Source: Bacillus sonorensis NBRC 101234 = KCTC 13918 (GTDB taxonomy: Bacteria; Bacillota; Bacilli; Bacillales; Bacillaceae). From it: a stretch of 64,000 bases of DNA. The notes under the pieces were generated by a model that had not been told where the DNA came from, did no database searches, and was given only the letters and a program-made list of their open reading frames with translations. Location of the stretch: contig NZ_BCVZ01000004.1 in assembly GCF_001592005.1 (NCBI RefSeq), positions 186,001 through 250,000 on the forward strand, in the 5' to 3' direction. This document shows positions 9,068 to 17,316 of this stretch, piece after piece; positions within the stretch are counted from its first letter, which is position 1, and each line of letters begins with the position of its first letter. The translations under genes and the position numbers were made by a program.

Positions 9068-9200
9068 GTGTTCCAGTCCTCCTATGCAATGGCAGGATAC
9101 AGCCTGCACGCCGATGTATGCCCGTTCGGCAAGAAGATTTTTCTTTTGCGACAGCTTAGTATACTTCCAAATAAGGACATTTTATACATTTTATCCATTG

Positions 9201-9232
9201 AAAAAGAGACCCCGGGACAGGAGTCTCTTTTT
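9201..9232. terminator. Terminator of sigX-rsiX, T-rich on both strands
   Basis: AAAAAGAGAC (9201-9210) pairs with GTCTCTTTTT (9223-9232). It sits between the rsiX stop and the start of the M23 gene and can stop the leftward sigX-rsiX transcript. Confidence 0.7.
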
Positions 9233-9233
9233 T

Positions 9234-10364
9234 TTATTTTTTTATCGTAATCGGGTTTGGAGCATATGGGACAGGTATGGATTTTGACAAGTCATAGCTT
9301 CCGACCCTGTTTATATTTGCATTCATAAATTTCACTTTTGTGAAACCGAAATCTTTTGCTGTCAGGAGCAGGCCTTCCAGCATTAAAATATCATCGGTTT
9401 GATTTTGAATGTCCGCTGAGGACGAAAAATGAATAATAAGCTCTTTGCCGTTTTCTTCAACCGATTGAATCAGCCGGTCACTCGGTATAATGGATGTTAA
9501 ATGAGAGCCGCTTTCTCCTTGCTGCATCTTCCTGATTGCTTCCTTAATATCTCGATATGAGTCATTCGACGGTACAAGATACTGCTTTCCGTCAGCGCTA
9601 TCATACAGTAAATAGCCTCTTTGTGACTGCTGCTCAATGGACAAATCCATAAGCATACCATATGAATCGACTTCAATCCCCGGTTCTCCGTTTGAGACGA
9701 ACTGTACGGAGTTATAAGAACTCCATTTAAATGTTTCATTGAGCACTTTTTTCATCAGCTGAAAATCACCAGATGAAATGCCGGAAATGTTTTCATCCAC
9801 TTGAATGGTCACAGTTTTGCTTTCTTTCTCTTCATCAAATTTTATATTTTGCAAAAAAGATGTGTTAAACGGTTTGAACTGATCAACATCAAGCTGGCCG
9901 TATTCGTTAAGGGCATCTTCCACGCTTTTCACGCCGGTGCCTTTTCGTATGCTGACCGGTACGATAACCGAGTCTGAATCATCTAAAAATGCCAAAGTGA
10001 CATAATTGTCTTTTTGATCGCTGGGAACGACAAAAGTAGTGGCAGGCTTCGACTGGCCTGCATCAGCCGTTTTCGCTTCCCCGTGCCCCGCTTCTATGTT
10101 GCTTTGGCTGCCTGAAGCGATGTCAGCCTTTTCCCCGCTTTGCGATCTGATTTGATCGACTAATTGAGGAGTGATCAGCATGAGAAGAAAGAGAACCATC
10201 ACTGTCGCAGCAAATGCCCCTGCCCGATTTTTAGGGGATTTCATCTTCGGCTGCGCAAGAAGCAGCTTTTGATAAATTTGCTTTGCTGAACGGTCATCTT
10301 TAACTGTTGGAAGTTGGCTTAGTAACATCTTTAGCCGTTCTTCGTTCCATTCTGACTTCTTCAT
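9234..10364 (-). CDS. rsiX: Anti-sigma-X factor RsiX
   Basis: A 376-residue single-pass membrane protein that holds SigX inactive. A short cytoplasmic domain precedes a transmembrane segment (AGAFAATVMVLFLLMLITP near 48-66), followed by a large extracytoplasmic region carrying GerMN-like sequence. It lies immediately downstream of sigX and overlaps it by 65 nt, as in B. subtilis. The signal that releases SigX is not evident from sequence. Confidence 0.92.
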   Translation of the reverse strand: MKKSEWNEERLKMLLSQLPTVKDDRSAKQIYQKLLLAQPKMKSPKNRAGAFAATVMVLFLLMLITPQLVDQIRSQSGEKADIASGSQSNIEAGHGEAKTADAGQSKPATTFVVPSDQKDNYVTLAFLDDSDSVIVPVSIRKGTGVKSVEDALNEYGQLDVDQFKPFNTSFLQNIKFDEEKESKTVTIQVDENISGISSGDFQLMKKVLNETFKWSSYNSVQFVSNGEPGIEVDSYGMLMDLSIEQQSQRGYLLYDSADGKQYLVPSNDSYRDIKEAIRKMQQGESGSHLTSIIPSDRLIQSVEENGKELIIHFSSSADIQNQTDDILMLEGLLLTAKDFGFTKVKFMNANINRVGSYDLSKSIPVPYAPNPITIKK

Positions 10365-10884
10365 TCCTTTGATCCTCCTTCAAAAGCTCCATCTGTTTGC
10401 GAAGTACCTTCAGGCCGCGATGCTGGGTCGTTTTCACTTTGCTTTCAGAAAATTGCAGCGCCTGAGCCGTTTCTGAAATCGAATAACCTTGAATAAAGCG
10501 CAAAATAATCACAGATCTTTGATCCAGTGTACATTTATCAAGCGCTTTAAAGATGTCATTTAGGTTTTCATTTTGCAGCAAAATGTCTTCAGGCAGTGGC
10601 TGCTGGTCTCTCACCTCTTGTTTTTCCCAATCAAACGTACCCATAATCCGCTGGCGGATCGTCTGCTGTTTTCTGAACCAGTCGATGGCGACATGCCGGG
10701 CAATCGAAAGAAGCCAGGTTTTTTCGCTGCTTCTGCCTTCAAATGTTTCATATGAGTGCAATACGCGGATATACACTTCCTGGACTAAGTCTTCCGCTTG
10801 GCTTTTATCTTTTACCATATAAAATAAAAACTGAAATAAATCCTGGTGATATGTATCATATATTCTCTGAAAGGTTTCTTCCAC
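10300..10884 (-). CDS. sigX: ECF RNA polymerase sigma factor SigX
   Basis: An extracytoplasmic-function sigma factor of 194 residues. Region 2 (FLFYMVKDKSQAEDLVQEVYIRVL) and region 4 with its helix-turn-helix (QGYSISETAQALQFSESKVKTTQHRGLKVLRKQ) are clear. In B. subtilis, SigX controls envelope charge and resistance to cationic peptides, including dlt and LytR-type genes. The start is GTG (10882-10884) after GGAGGGG. Its own upstream region contains a consensus SigX promoter, so it is autoregulated. Confidence 0.95.
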   Translation of the reverse strand: MEETFQRIYDTYHQDLFQFLFYMVKDKSQAEDLVQEVYIRVLHSYETFEGRSSEKTWLLSIARHVAIDWFRKQQTIRQRIMGTFDWEKQEVRDQQPLPEDILLQNENLNDIFKALDKCTLDQRSVIILRFIQGYSISETAQALQFSESKVKTTQHRGLKVLRKQMELLKEDQRNEEVRMERRTAKDVTKPTSNS

Positions 10885-10909
10885 CTGAAACCCCTCCGTT
10901 CAATTTATT

Positions 10910-10936
10910 GTCGTTTGTCAATCTCAAAAAGTTACA
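10910..10936 (-). promoter_or_regulatory. Autoregulatory SigX promoter
   Basis: On the minus strand TGTAAC (10931-10936) and CGAC (10910-10913) are separated by 17 bases. This matches the published SigX consensus (TGTAAC N17 CGAC), and it lies directly before the sigX ribosome binding site. Confidence 0.9.
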
Positions 10937-11028
10937 TTACAACTATTACAACTATATTACGAACATATGAAAATTGAAAGGGGATTTTGCTAAAGTTAAG
11001 CTTAATTTTAACTAAACTACAGCATAAA

Positions 11029-11055
11029 AGCACCTGTTCTAAATGAACAGGTGCT
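11029..11055 (-). terminator. Hairpin terminator, copy 1 of a duplicated 27-nt element
   Basis: Perfect 11-bp arms AGCACCTGTTC and GAACAGGTGCT enclose a 5-nt loop, with TTTT following on the minus strand. It sits downstream of the LytR-CpsA-Psr gene. An almost identical copy in the same orientation lies at 17261-17287; only one loop base differs. Confidence 0.8.
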
Positions 11056-11184
11056 AAGCTTATAGTAACCCCCATTTTCTCTACAAGCTGTGCCTGTAAA
11101 AAGGCTTTTGTTCTTGTGACCGGAGCGTTGTTGACCTTGTCAGGCAATTAAGGTTTATACTTTGAAATTGACTGAATTCGCTCG

Positions 11185-12099
11185 TTATGATTTTAAGTTC
11201 AATTGCCGGCGAAGCTTTTTTGAGATCTCCTTTCGCTTTTCGTCAGTCACAATATGGTACCATAAGCCATCCATTTTTTTATCTTCACCTTCAATTTCTA
11301 TTTGTTTAATATTCTTTGCAGCTTCTTTATAAGAACTTTGAATATCGATCATTTTGTCCAGCGTCAAGTTCGTTTTTACGTTTTTTTCTAATGCCGTTAA
11401 GATCTCTTGATAGTTTGCTAATGATTTTAATTGTGCACCTTCATGAATAATTTGGTTGATGATCTCGCGCTGCCGCTGTTGACGTCCAAAATCACCGCGA
11501 GGATCGTCTTTTCTCATCCGCGCATATGTAAGAGCAGTCTTACCATTAAGATGTTGCTTCCCTTTTGATAGATGCACTCCTTCAAGGGTGAAGTCAATAC
11601 GATTATTCACCGTGACTCCGCCAACCGCATCTACAATATCTTTAAACCCGTCCATATTTACTTTGATATAGTAATTGATTGGAATGTTCAAAAATTGTTC
11701 TACCGTTTGAACGGTACCTTCAATTCCGCCATAGGTATATGCCGAATTCATTTTAGAAAAGGTATTCTTTGATCGTATAAATACCCTCGTATCACGCGGA
11801 ATACTTGTCATCGTGGTTTTTTTTGTCTCCGGATTAACAGTCATGACAACCATAGAATCCGGGCGGCCTTTGTCCCCTGGGCGCTCGTCTATCCCCAATA
11901 AAAGAATGGATATAGGATCGTGCGAAGCGGCTGCATTCTGCTGCTCGGAATCCCGCTTTAGGGGTTCGTACATATTACTTATTGATTTTGCTACGTTGCG
12001 GTAAACACCGTAAGAAACCAAACCGCCAACAGTCATCAATAGAGCCAGGACCAATAATATTATATTTTTTATCTTTAATTTTCTTTTTCTCATTTTCAC
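11185..12099 (-). CDS. LytR-CpsA-Psr (LCP) family cell-wall polymer transferase
   Basis: A 304-residue type II membrane protein: a basic N-terminus, a transmembrane helix (IILLVLALLMTVGGLVSYGVY near 13-33) and an extracellular LCP domain. Family motifs are present: LLLGIDERPGDKGRPDSM, SIPRDTRVFI, VNMDGFKDIVDAVGGV and ALTYARMRKDDPRGDFGRQQRQ, holding the Arg/Asp residues that bind polyprenyl pyrophosphate. LCP enzymes attach teichoic acid or other anionic glycopolymers to peptidoglycan. Sequence is close to B. subtilis LytR/TagU. The start is GTG eight bases after AAGGAAGGG, or ATG two codons on. It follows the deacetylase gene with no terminator between. Confidence 0.88.
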   Translation of the reverse strand: MKMRKRKLKIKNIILLVLALLMTVGGLVSYGVYRNVAKSISNMYEPLKRDSEQQNAAASHDPISILLLGIDERPGDKGRPDSMVVMTVNPETKKTTMTSIPRDTRVFIRSKNTFSKMNSAYTYGGIEGTVQTVEQFLNIPINYYIKVNMDGFKDIVDAVGGVTVNNRIDFTLEGVHLSKGKQHLNGKTALTYARMRKDDPRGDFGRQQRQREIINQIIHEGAQLKSLANYQEILTALEKNVKTNLTLDKMIDIQSSYKEAAKNIKQIEIEGEDKKMDGLWYHIVTDEKRKEISKKLRRQLNLKS

Positions 12100-12158
12100 T
12101 ATAGTATCCCTTCCTTGTCGATGCAGCTAATATGCTGATTCGCAGTCGAAATCGTTTA

Positions 12159-13001
12159 TTAATTCCATCTGAAATGAAGAGGCTTCATCGAATCATGAAC
12201 CGCCTTCATTTCATAACCGTTTTCTTGAAAGTATTTTAGCAACTTTTCCAAATGCGCCGCAGTCGTCGGTTTTTCATGCATTAATACGACAAGCGGCTCT
12301 ACTCCGGTAAGGTTATTGACTTGCTGAATCGCATTATTGACGAATTGGCCATTTGTATTTGCAGACTTCCAGTCCTCTGAATCAACAGTCCAATCCCAAA
12401 TGTTAAAATGCTCACGTTTAATGGCTTCTTGAAATGGACCAGTAATGTAAGGCTTTGATCCATAAGGCGACCTGATCAAATGTGTATTGACGTTGGTCGT
12501 TTCTTTGATCGTTTTAAGCGTATCGTTCATTTCTGCCGCAAAGCTTTCAGGAGATTTATAGATTTTCGCTACTTGGTGCGTCACTCCGTGAGACCCAACG
12601 GAATGACCGTTTTTGACCATTTCCCTTACAATATCAGGGTTCTGCTCAATATTCGGTTTTAACATGAAAAACGTTGCTTTTGCATGATACTTATCAAGCA
12701 AACTTAAGATTTTTTTTGAAGCAGCCGGATTCGGCCCATCATCAAATGTCAAATAGACTACCTTTCCGGTTTCCAGCGATGTTTGCTTGCTTTCCTTTTT
12801 CGCTACTGAATGTTTGCCTGAATGTTTGCTCCCCGACATCTGCTCTGAAGCGTTGGCACTTCCTTTTAGCGGTTCCTGCTTTGAACCGGCAAGTGCATTC
12901 CAAGAAATGCATAACAAAGTTACACCCAGTACAATCAACATACCTAATACTATTTTTCCTAGTCCGTTCAATTTACGATCTTTTTTTGGTGAATCTGACA
13001 C
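12159..13001 (-). CDS. Membrane-anchored polysaccharide deacetylase (CE4/NodB family)
   Basis: A 280-residue single-pass membrane protein with an extracytoplasmic NodB domain. The motifs of carbohydrate esterase family 4 are intact: TFDDGP (motif 1), SHGVTH (motif 2, metal His pair), RSPYGSKP (motif 3), DWTVDSEDW (motif 4) and LMHEKP (motif 5). It should remove N-acetyl groups from a cell-wall or capsular amino sugar. The start is GTG (12999-13001), nine bases after GAGGAG; the longer ORF from 13034 has no such site. It is the first gene of a pair with the LCP transferase, so the two probably modify one envelope polymer. Confidence 0.85.
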   Translation of the reverse strand: MSDSPKKDRKLNGLGKIVLGMLIVLGVTLLCISWNALAGSKQEPLKGSANASEQMSGSKHSGKHSVAKKESKQTSLETGKVVYLTFDDGPNPAASKKILSLLDKYHAKATFFMLKPNIEQNPDIVREMVKNGHSVGSHGVTHQVAKIYKSPESFAAEMNDTLKTIKETTNVNTHLIRSPYGSKPYITGPFQEAIKREHFNIWDWTVDSEDWKSANTNGQFVNNAIQQVNNLTGVEPLVVLMHEKPTTAAHLEKLLKYFQENGYEMKAVHDSMKPLHFRWN

Positions 13002-13043
13002 TTTTTCCAACTCCTCAACTGTAGATATCATCACTAGGTTTCT

Positions 13044-13072
13044 TTTAAAAACTCGTCACACACAAATGACAA
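13044..13072 (-). promoter_or_regulatory. Candidate promoter of the deacetylase-LCP pair
   Basis: On the minus strand TTGTCA (13067-13072) and TTTAAA (13044-13049) have a 17-base spacer, about 45 bases before the GTG start. The rest of the gene-free stretch 13002-13361 holds nothing else I can name apart from the terminator at 13301-13339. I looked for an ECF promoter and found none. Confidence 0.4.
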
Positions 13073-13300
13073 TTTTTTAGTTTTGATGTTTAAAGACAAA
13101 GTTCGATAAGAAGGATGCTCTTTTAATATAAGGGGAAGATATCGCAGAAGTTCGACCAACTTGTAAACAAAATGTCACAAAAACAAGGAAAACATCATTT
13201 TTTGCGGGATCGTAAAAAGCAAATAACCGGACTTATTACCCTGTAATGTAGTGTAATCGGAGTAAATGGGTAGAAATCAAGAGGTATAATCGTTAATAAA

Positions 13301-13339
13301 AAAAACCTTATTTCGGTATATAACTGAAATAAGGTTTTT
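13301..13339. terminator. Terminator after the beta-propeller gene
   Basis: 14-bp arms (AAAAACCTTATTTC, 13301-13314, with GAAATAAGGTTTTT, 13326-13339) and, on the minus strand, a long T-run. It separates the two-component operon from the deacetylase pair. Confidence 0.85.
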
Positions 13340-13361
13340 AGCTAAAACTGAAAACTGTCGG

Positions 13362-14495
13362 TTATTTAAAAGTTATGATATAAGATTGATCATCTAAAAA
13401 TCTCGCTGAAGCACTCTCCATAGAAGAATACTGGTTTTGCACATTAACGAGCAGGCTGTTGCCATCCGGACTCCAATATATTTCTGTTTCTGACGGTATG
13501 GTGCCGTGATATACCGGTTCTTCATAAAGGATATTTTTTCCTTGAAGCTTACCTGCATAGAGACTGTCCTTATCAGGATGCAGAGAGTAAGCGATTTTCT
13601 TTCGGTCATTTGACAATGTGAAAGTGGCTACTTTTTCGAGCAGAACAGAAAGCTCGTTGTTTCGGCGATCGTATTCGTACAGGGTTTCCCCGGTGCCCAG
13701 GAATACAAATTGATCATTGTTTAACCAAACAGGCTTCCCAAGGCTGTTCTGACGCTTGTCCTGAATATTGATGCGATTGCCGCTAACGGTTCCCATCATG
13801 ATGTTTTCTTTCTGCCCGGATTTCTGTAACACGGTAAGCAGCAATCCGCGTCCATTATCAGAGATGTTAACTCCCGTAAGCGAATCTTTCTCGGCAAAAT
13901 CCTTCAATGGATACGTTTTGAGCGTTCCGGAATCTGTATCAAAAACATAAATGGTAGCCTGACCGTCTTTCGCAGCATCTATGACTAGATAACAAACGTA
14001 TCTGCTATTATTTGACCATGAAACATCTTGGAGATAGACCTCATTGTTGGAGGTGAAGCTGGCGATTTCCGTTTTTTTCCCGTTTGCCAACGAAATCAGC
14101 TTCATTGAGGCCTTATTTGATGATATGGTTAATCCGGCGATGCTCGTTCCGTCTGGAGATATCTTGAGATTGGATGTATTGCTTTCAATCCCTTGCAGAT
14201 TTTCAGCTTTTTCATAGGGAGAGGAAAGGCGCTGAAGACGATGCGCTGTACGTTCTGATGTCTCATTTCCCTTGAAAAAACCGACTATGGAATCCGATGA
14301 CGACCATCCAAGCAACTGATCTGCTTTTGGAAGGCGATATATCGTCTTCACTTGAAATGGCCGGTTCTTCTGAACATTCTCTTCCTTGCTCGGTATAATA
14401 ACGGTTTCCGACCGTTTTCCCACATTATAACTGGACACGATAATGACGAGAAATAAAAGCAGCCCTGACCAGATGATAAACTGTTTGTTCTTCAT
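13362..14495 (-). CDS. Membrane-anchored beta-propeller-like protein of a two-component operon
   Basis: A 377-residue protein with one N-terminal transmembrane helix (FIIWSGLLLFLVIIVSS near 5-21) and a large extracytoplasmic region. The region contains repeated WD40/PD40-like blades (LKISPDGTSIAGL, VSWSNNSRYVCYLV, VNISDNGRGLLLTV, IYWSPDGNSLLVNV). I cannot assign a named family. Its start overlaps the sensor kinase stop by 4 nt (ATGA), so it is translationally coupled to the kinase. A role as sensing accessory or output protein for that kinase is inference. No catalytic residues are recognisable. Confidence 0.7.
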   Translation of the reverse strand: MKNKQFIIWSGLLLFLVIIVSSYNVGKRSETVIIPSKEENVQKNRPFQVKTIYRLPKADQLLGWSSSDSIVGFFKGNETSERTAHRLQRLSSPYEKAENLQGIESNTSNLKISPDGTSIAGLTISSNKASMKLISLANGKKTEIASFTSNNEVYLQDVSWSNNSRYVCYLVIDAAKDGQATIYVFDTDSGTLKTYPLKDFAEKDSLTGVNISDNGRGLLLTVLQKSGQKENIMMGTVSGNRINIQDKRQNSLGKPVWLNNDQFVFLGTGETLYEYDRRNNELSVLLEKVATFTLSNDRKKIAYSLHPDKDSLYAGKLQGKNILYEEPVYHGTIPSETEIYWSPDGNSLLVNVQNQYSSMESASARFLDDQSYIITFK

Positions 14496-15949
14496 GATGA
14501 TTTCTCAACCTTCGCGTAAGCTATTTCAACATTAATCATTGTATAGTTTTCCTTGTAGAACATCTCGATTGTTCCCCCGTGTTCGTCAACAATTGTTTTA
14601 ACAATGCTTAACCCCAAACCGACACTTCCCTCTTCCTTGATCTTTTGGTTTACCGAATAAAAAGGCTGGAACATTTTGGAGTGGTGGTTATTTTCAAATG
14701 GAGCACTTGGGTTTTTGAACGTAAAAAGAACTTTTTCTCCAACGATCCCGGCCTTAATGATGATTTCCGAATGAGATAAGCTGTATTTGATCGCGTTGTC
14801 CAGCAGATTGATAAAAAGCTGGCGCAGCCTGTTCGCCTGACCGTGAACGTACAGACCTTCTTCGATGTCACAGGTGATCCTTTTCTTATACCGTTCTGCC
14901 CGAAACTTCATGGATTCGCATACATCTTTTAAAATGTCTCCTGCGTCGATCCTGTCAAATCGATCATCCTTGGACGTTTCCCGGGATACTTCAAGAAGTT
15001 TGATCACCAATTCGTGCAGGCGCCGGCTTTCTTCAACAATGTGATCCATTCCTTTATCAAAAAATGTCTGATCTGATGCCCCTTTTTCTTTTATGATTTC
15101 GGCATATCCTTGAATGGAAGTCAGAGGTGTTTTTAGCTCATGCGTCATATTGTCAAAAAATCGCTTTTCCTGTTCGTTTAGTTCCTTTAACCGATCGCGA
15201 TCCCTTTCAATGGTTGAAATTTGATCTCTAATCCGGTTGATCATATCATTAAAATTGACGGCAAGCTGGCCGATCTCATCTTTTCTGCGAATCTGGATAT
15301 CTACATCCAACTTGCCCTTTTTGACTTGTGAGGAGGCCTCTGTCAGCTTGACAAGCGGAATCGTAATATGTCTGGAAAGGATGTAGGAGAAAAGGAACGC
15401 CGCCACAAATATGGCAAGTGCGATATAAAAAACAATATCCAAAATCTCTCCGCTTTGCTTGTACAGCAGGTTAAAATCTTTAGAAAAGCGTAATATGCCT
15501 ACTTTTGTGCCATCAATGACAACTGGATATGAGAAAAAAACCTCTGCTTTATTTCGATCATAGGTGATATGATAGGCAGTCTTTCCTTTGATAGCCTGTT
15601 TAAGATCCTCATCATTCCCTCCGGAAAACACCTTCTTATCAGTAGAAGACAACAGAGTGCCATCGACGGTATATACACTTACATTGCTTCCAGTGGAGTG
15701 ATTTAAATTATCCGCTATTTCATCTGCCATATCGCCGAAATAAAGCTCATTGTTTTTATAGTGATTGATTAAAAATGCTTGATTTACATACACGATACTG
15801 TTTTTTTTCAGATCGACTAAATCCGAGGTCACAATCTTTTCATTGCTCGACCAAATGACGGTCTTTACCGTTTGATTGAGCACGAGGAAAGAGAGAAAAA
15901 AAATCAGAAAAAAGCCGATAATAAATTTACCCTTGATGGTCCGCAACAC
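14492..15949 (-). CDS. Membrane sensor histidine kinase
   Basis: A 485-residue kinase. Transmembrane helices at about 8-28 and 171-192 flank a roughly 140-residue extracytoplasmic sensor domain. A HAMP domain follows (about 192-245), then HisKA with the phospho-acceptor His270 (NMTHELKTPLTSIQGYAE) and HATPase_c (N box NLLDNAIKYS, G box VGLGLSIVKTIV). It lies 3 bp after the response regulator gene, the usual cognate arrangement, and overlaps the propeller gene by 4 nt. The stimulus is unknown; envelope stress is inferred from the neighbouring deacetylase and LCP genes. Confidence 0.9.
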   Translation of the reverse strand: MLRTIKGKFIIGFFLIFFLSFLVLNQTVKTVIWSSNEKIVTSDLVDLKKNSIVYVNQAFLINHYKNNELYFGDMADEIADNLNHSTGSNVSVYTVDGTLLSSTDKKVFSGGNDEDLKQAIKGKTAYHITYDRNKAEVFFSYPVVIDGTKVGILRFSKDFNLLYKQSGEILDIVFYIALAIFVAAFLFSYILSRHITIPLVKLTEASSQVKKGKLDVDIQIRRKDEIGQLAVNFNDMINRIRDQISTIERDRDRLKELNEQEKRFFDNMTHELKTPLTSIQGYAEIIKEKGASDQTFFDKGMDHIVEESRRLHELVIKLLEVSRETSKDDRFDRIDAGDILKDVCESMKFRAERYKKRITCDIEEGLYVHGQANRLRQLFINLLDNAIKYSLSHSEIIIKAGIVGEKVLFTFKNPSAPFENNHHSKMFQPFYSVNQKIKEEGSVGLGLSIVKTIVDEHGGTIEMFYKENYTMINVEIAYAKVEKSS

Positions 15950-15952
15950 CCT

Positions 15953-16654
15953 CTATTCCTCCTGTTTCTCGAATTTATATCCGATACCAAACACAGTTGT
16001 AATCAAGTCACTTGCATCAAGCTTTTTTCGAAGTCTTTGAATATGAGTATCTACCGTACGTGTATCTCCTGCAAAATCGTACCCCCAGATGAATTCCAAA
16101 AGCTCTGAACGCGTATAAATTTTCCCGCGATGGTCAATCAAAGTCATAAGCAGATCATATTCTTTAGGAGTTAATTCGATCGTTCTTCCGTCTTTTTTTA
16201 CCAGTCTTTCTTCTGGAACAATCACAATATTTTTAAAGCGAATTTCATGCGCTTTGGCCGTTTCCCGTTCGTTCAAATGATGAGCTTGCTCCAGACGCCG
16301 AAGTATCGTCCGTATTCTGGCCACAACTTCGCGCAAATCAAACGGCTTTGTAATATAATCATCCGCCCCGAATTCCAATCCAAGTACTTTATCCGTGATA
16401 TCTGACTTTGCGGTGATCATCAGGATCGGAATATTATAGCTCTCGGTCACCTTTTTACAAATATCCAATCCGCTGCAATCAGGCAGCATCCAATCGAGCA
16501 GCAGAAGATCGGGTTTGAATTGTTCTAATTTGCTCATCCCCAGAGCCCCGCTAGCCGCAGTGTACGTCTGAAATCCTTCCGCTGTAAGCCCGTATGAAAG
16601 CAAATCGGCAATTGGTTCATCATCTTCAATAATCAGTATTTTCGTTTTATCCAT
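15953..16654 (-). CDS. OmpR-family response regulator
   Basis: A 233-residue regulator. The receiver domain has the acidic pair IEDDE (9-13), phospho-acceptor Asp54 (LLLLDWMLPD) and the conserved Lys (TKPFD). The C-terminal winged helix has the usual signature (LTPKEYDLLMTLIDHRGKIYTRSELLEFIWGY...TVDTHIQRLRKKL). It is the first gene of a three-gene leftward operon with the kinase and propeller genes. Targets are unknown; the adjacent deacetylase-LCP pair is an obvious candidate, by inference. Confidence 0.92.
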   Translation of the reverse strand: MDKTKILIIEDDEPIADLLSYGLTAEGFQTYTAASGALGMSKLEQFKPDLLLLDWMLPDCSGLDICKKVTESYNIPILMITAKSDITDKVLGLEFGADDYITKPFDLREVVARIRTILRRLEQAHHLNERETAKAHEIRFKNIVIVPEERLVKKDGRTIELTPKEYDLLMTLIDHRGKIYTRSELLEFIWGYDFAGDTRTVDTHIQRLRKKLDASDLITTVFGIGYKFEKQEE

Positions 16655-17316
16655 ATAAAATCACTCATTCCCTATTTCATGCTTATATTTATCTAGATAT
16701 CTCTTGGGTTTTCCGATATGAATTGATTGTAGCATCCTTCTTATAGAAACTATTGTCCATTCAGGTCTCACAACCACCCGGCACCAAATATAACCTTGCA
16801 TCGAAAGTCATTCGTGTGATGGCTTGCCAGCAATTCATTTCCCCCGTTAAAAAGCCGTTATTGTATGGCATGATGAAAGATGGAGATCAAGCGTGGAAAT
16901 ATGTCCGTATTGGATCATCACTTTAAAAGCGTAGTGGAACGTTTAGGTTTAGAAAAATCCCTGTACTTTCTATAAGTTTCCTATAATGAAATGACAATTT
17001 CCGCATGTAGTTTTCCGGGAATTGCGGCGCCTTCGCTATGATGATTTGCCATTGGCAAATCAAATGGTTCAAGTTTTTTGCTCCTGAAAAATTCTTTGAT
17101 GTCCGTATTCTTTCTGTCCTTCCACAAAATCCCTTGTTAGCAGGATGGTTTACACCTGTCTCCATTTTTATTAGCAGCTCAGGTTTAAACGTTCCAGCAA
17201 GCAGTACGTTAAGCAGGGAATTTCTATCGAATTGACTTGCTTTTGCTGTTCGAATGACTGAGCACCTGTTCGAAATGAACAGGTGCTCTCTGTTTCTTAT
17301 GGAACAATATTCTTCG
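16655..17316. other. Gene-free stretch between the two-component operon and resE
   Basis: About 660 bases without a gene I can support. The minus strand has an open frame at 16923-17333, but it runs through the resE terminator region, has no ribosome binding site and resembles nothing I know. The plus strand has only short frames. The promoter of the response regulator must lie near 16680-16760, but I see no good match. The sequence may be eroded mobile DNA; that is a guess. The 27-nt hairpin copy at its right end is the only clear element. Confidence 0.5.
17261..17287 (-). repeat. Hairpin, copy 2 of the duplicated 27-nt element
   Basis: AGCACCTGTTC (17261-17271) pairs with GAACAGGTGCT (17277-17287). 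It lies 30 bases after the resE stop and differs from the copy at 11029-11055 by one loop base, in the same orientation. As a resE terminator it lacks a clean T-run on the minus strand. Confidence 0.85.

Noticed and set aside
10932..11147. Minus-strand open frame of 71 codons covering the hairpin and the sigX promoter
   Set aside because: It would translate through a terminator and a mapped-type ECF promoter; clearly incidental.
17044..17058. Short palindrome TTTGCCATTGGCAAA
   Set aside because: Six-bp arms, no nearby promoter or gene it could serve; expected by chance in this length of DNA.
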